Source of the DNA: DAINBT01 sp036732785
Lineage (GTDB): Bacteria > Planctomycetota > Phycisphaerae > Sedimentisphaerales > SM23-30
Length of the DNA: 14,108 nt
Reading direction: 5' to 3'
Assembly: GCA_964537505.1 (NCBI GenBank)
Contig: CAZICK010000092.1
Span: 1 to 14,108, forward strand
In this document: positions 12,722 to 14,108 of the stretch, piece after piece
Position numbering within the stretch: the first letter of the stretch is position 1
How the letters are laid out: every line of letters begins with the position of its first letter
Translations under genes and position numbers: made by a program
Notes under the pieces: model-generated
Told to the model about the DNA's origin: nothing
Seen by the model: the letters and a program-made list of their open reading frames with translations, nothing else
Database searches by the model: none

Positions 12722-14108
12722 ATGTGTAGAACAAGGATTTTGACTATCGTAGCCGTGGCGATGCTCGCCTCGGCGATTGGTCAGGTTCAGGCGGTAGAGA
12801 TGGTCGATGTGCCCGTGCCAAATTGTGCTTTTGAGACGATTTACAAACCGAACTCAACCACAATCACCGCGACCATAACAGATTGGACGCAGGGCGTAGG
12901 ACCGGATTGCCCCATAGATAGTGGACTGTACACCTTCTCCGATCAAACCACCGGCACCCTGGCCGACATCCCCGGATGGCTCGGGTACGACAGGGCTGGG
13001 TGGATTGCCTGGGGCGGTACATACGGCCGGGACCAGACTACCGGGAATCTTCAGGGTTCCGTCTCAACCGGAAACAACCATACCTCGGGCGGGGCTTATT
13101 GCTACCTGGCCAACGGCGGCGGCTGGAGCAATCCGGCCGGTGGGCTGATTGTCTCGGCGGCCTCTGTCGGCAACATCCAGGGCAATTCCACCTATATACT
13201 TTCGATGTATGCCAATGGCAGTGCGACTCCTGTGGTACTCAATCTGTTGGCCAACGGAGTAGTATTGACACCGACTTCCTCGGTGTGGCCGACTTTGAGC
13301 GGTGGCTTTCAGGAATTCTCCAGGACATACGACGCTACGAGCCTTAGCAGCTATGTTGGCCAGGCTCTGACGATTGTGTTAGGGGTCGGCCGTAATGCCA
13401 GCGGCACCCAATCCCACTTTGACGATGTATCGCTTAGATATTACGTTCCCAGTCCGCCGGGCCAGGCCAGTGATCCCAAGCCGATGAACGGCGTGACAAG
13501 CGTCTGGACCGGTGCAGACGTGATTTTGAGCTGGACCGCCGGATTTGACGCGGAGTCCAGCAATGTGTATTTCGGTACGGACCCGACACCGGATAGCGGC
13601 GAATTCCAAGGTAATCAAGTCGAGACTACTTTCAACGCGGGCATACTGAATGCCGAGACGACCTACTACTGGCGTATCGACCAGGTTAACACCCTGGGTA
13701 CCACCACCGGCGAGGTCTGGAGCTTTACTACCATGGAGCCGCCAGTCGCGGGCAGGAACACTTTTTTGGTGCCGATTCCCGCTACTGTCGCCAGTTGGAA
13801 AGAGTTTGCCTACCTGGCGGCTGTGCCGGCGTCGGCTGCCGTCAATACGGGTGGACCGTCGGTGATCGCCCTGGATGAGTCTGGAACAATACTTGAGGAA
13901 ATAACCCATTATCTGACACTATACAACCCGGAAAATATCTACACGATCGATACCAGCGGTTCACTGAACGAGGTGGCTTGTGATCTCGCACAGACTTTCT
14001 GGACGACGACAAGCTATGTTGTGCTGGTGGGCGATGGCGATTATGAGAATGCGCTGTGCGCTTCGGCATTGGCGGCTCGATTGGAAGTTCCGTTGATGTA
14101 CTTCAACG
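12722..14108 (+). CDS. exported multidomain protein with fibronectin-like domain, 3' end outside window
   Basis: At least 462 residues; the frame is open to the window edge. A signal peptide (1-24, cut after QVQA) is followed by a beta-sandwich-like domain (28-243) that begins PVPNCAFE and ends SHFDDVSLRYY, as carbohydrate-binding jelly-roll domains often do. A fibronectin-III-like domain (247-337) contains VILSWTAGFDAESSNVYFGT and TTYYWRIDQVN...GEVWSFTT. From about 345 a different module starts. Its part at 417-462 (ACDLAQTFW...YVVLVGDGDYENALCASALAARLEVPLMYF) resembles cell-wall-binding repeat 2, which typically reads 'DALAASALAA...PIL'. The end, and any catalytic domain, is not visible. I chose ATG 12722 because AGGAG (12707-12711) lies ten bases upstream; the in-frame ATG at 12713 is too close to it. 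Likely extracellular or surface-bound, perhaps in polymer binding. Confidence 0.82.
   Translation, partial: MCRTRILTIVAVAMLASAIGQVQAVEMVDVPVPNCAFETIYKPNSTTITATITDWTQGVGPDCPIDSGLYTFSDQTTGTLADIPGWLGYDRAGWIAWGGTYGRDQTTGNLQGSVSTGNNHTSGGAYCYLANGGGWSNPAGGLIVSAASVGNIQGNSTYILSMYANGSATPVVLNLLANGVVLTPTSSVWPTLSGGFQEFSRTYDATSLSSYVGQALTIVLGVGRNASGTQSHFDDVSLRYYVPSPPGQASDPKPMNGVTSVWTGADVILSWTAGFDAESSNVYFGTDPTPDSGEFQGNQVETTFNAGILNAETTYYWRIDQVNTLGTTTGEVWSFTTMEPPVAGRNTFLVPIPATVASWKEFAYLAAVPASAAVNTGGPSVIALDESGTILEEITHYLTLYNPENIYTIDTSGSLNEVACDLAQTFWTTTSYVVLVGDGDYENALCASALAARLEVPLMYFN

Noticed and set aside
1..14108. CRISPR array
   Set aside because: No regularly spaced repeats of 24-37 bases; the direct repeats found are single pairs.

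Overview
The window looks like chromosomal DNA from a member of the Planctomycetota, most likely of the class Phycisphaerae. The evidence is the mix of families, not any single marker. There is a uroporphyrinogen-decarboxylase-like protein, a secreted sialate O-acetylesterase, an ExbB gene with two ExbD genes, a beta-propeller phytase with an InlB-type repeat, and a large exported protein whose fibronectin-like domain ends in a 'TTYYWRIDQVN...GEVWSFTT' signature that I associate with this phylum. G+C differs between regions: a sampled line of the esterase gene is about 58% G+C and a sampled line of the NYN gene about 38%.

Layout. 1-688: a small membrane protein with a double zinc ribbon. 689-1106: no protein gene, but a perfect-consensus promoter followed by two hairpins and a T-rich tract, which looks like a small RNA gene. 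1107-2132, minus strand: a URO-D-family protein with its own promoter and an 18-bp direct repeat around the predicted transcription start. 2286-2447: promoter and tRNA-Lys(TTT). 2742-7305: a co-directional cluster of vWA protein, ExbB, ExbD, sialate O-acetylesterase and a second ExbD. 7306-8139: no confident gene, but a multi-arm palindrome. 8140-9475: an AT-rich two-gene unit of a DUF4145 protein and a NYN-domain nuclease. 9539-11985: a secreted phytase. 11986-12721: terminator, an unexplained spacer, a promoter and a leader. 12722-14108: the start of a large exported protein that runs off the window.

How the genes may work together. The 2742-7305 cluster reads as an envelope energy-transduction module. 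ExbB and two ExbD proteins would form a proton-driven motor. The vWA protein carries a TonB-type membrane anchor with Ser and His in the SxxxH spacing of E. coli TonB, but has a metal-binding vWA domain where TonB has its C-terminal domain. The esterase between the two ExbD genes may be a later insertion or a functional passenger. The DUF4145/NYN pair looks like an acquired RNA-targeting or defence-type unit; this is inference. The phytase and the last protein are exported and suggest scavenging of phosphate and glycans from organic matter.

Several promoters share a strict 17-bp spacer. Two of them (for DUF4145 and phytase) put the predicted transcription start at or within a few bases of the ATG, which suggests leaderless mRNAs. 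All functional calls rest on motif recognition by eye; no database search was run.
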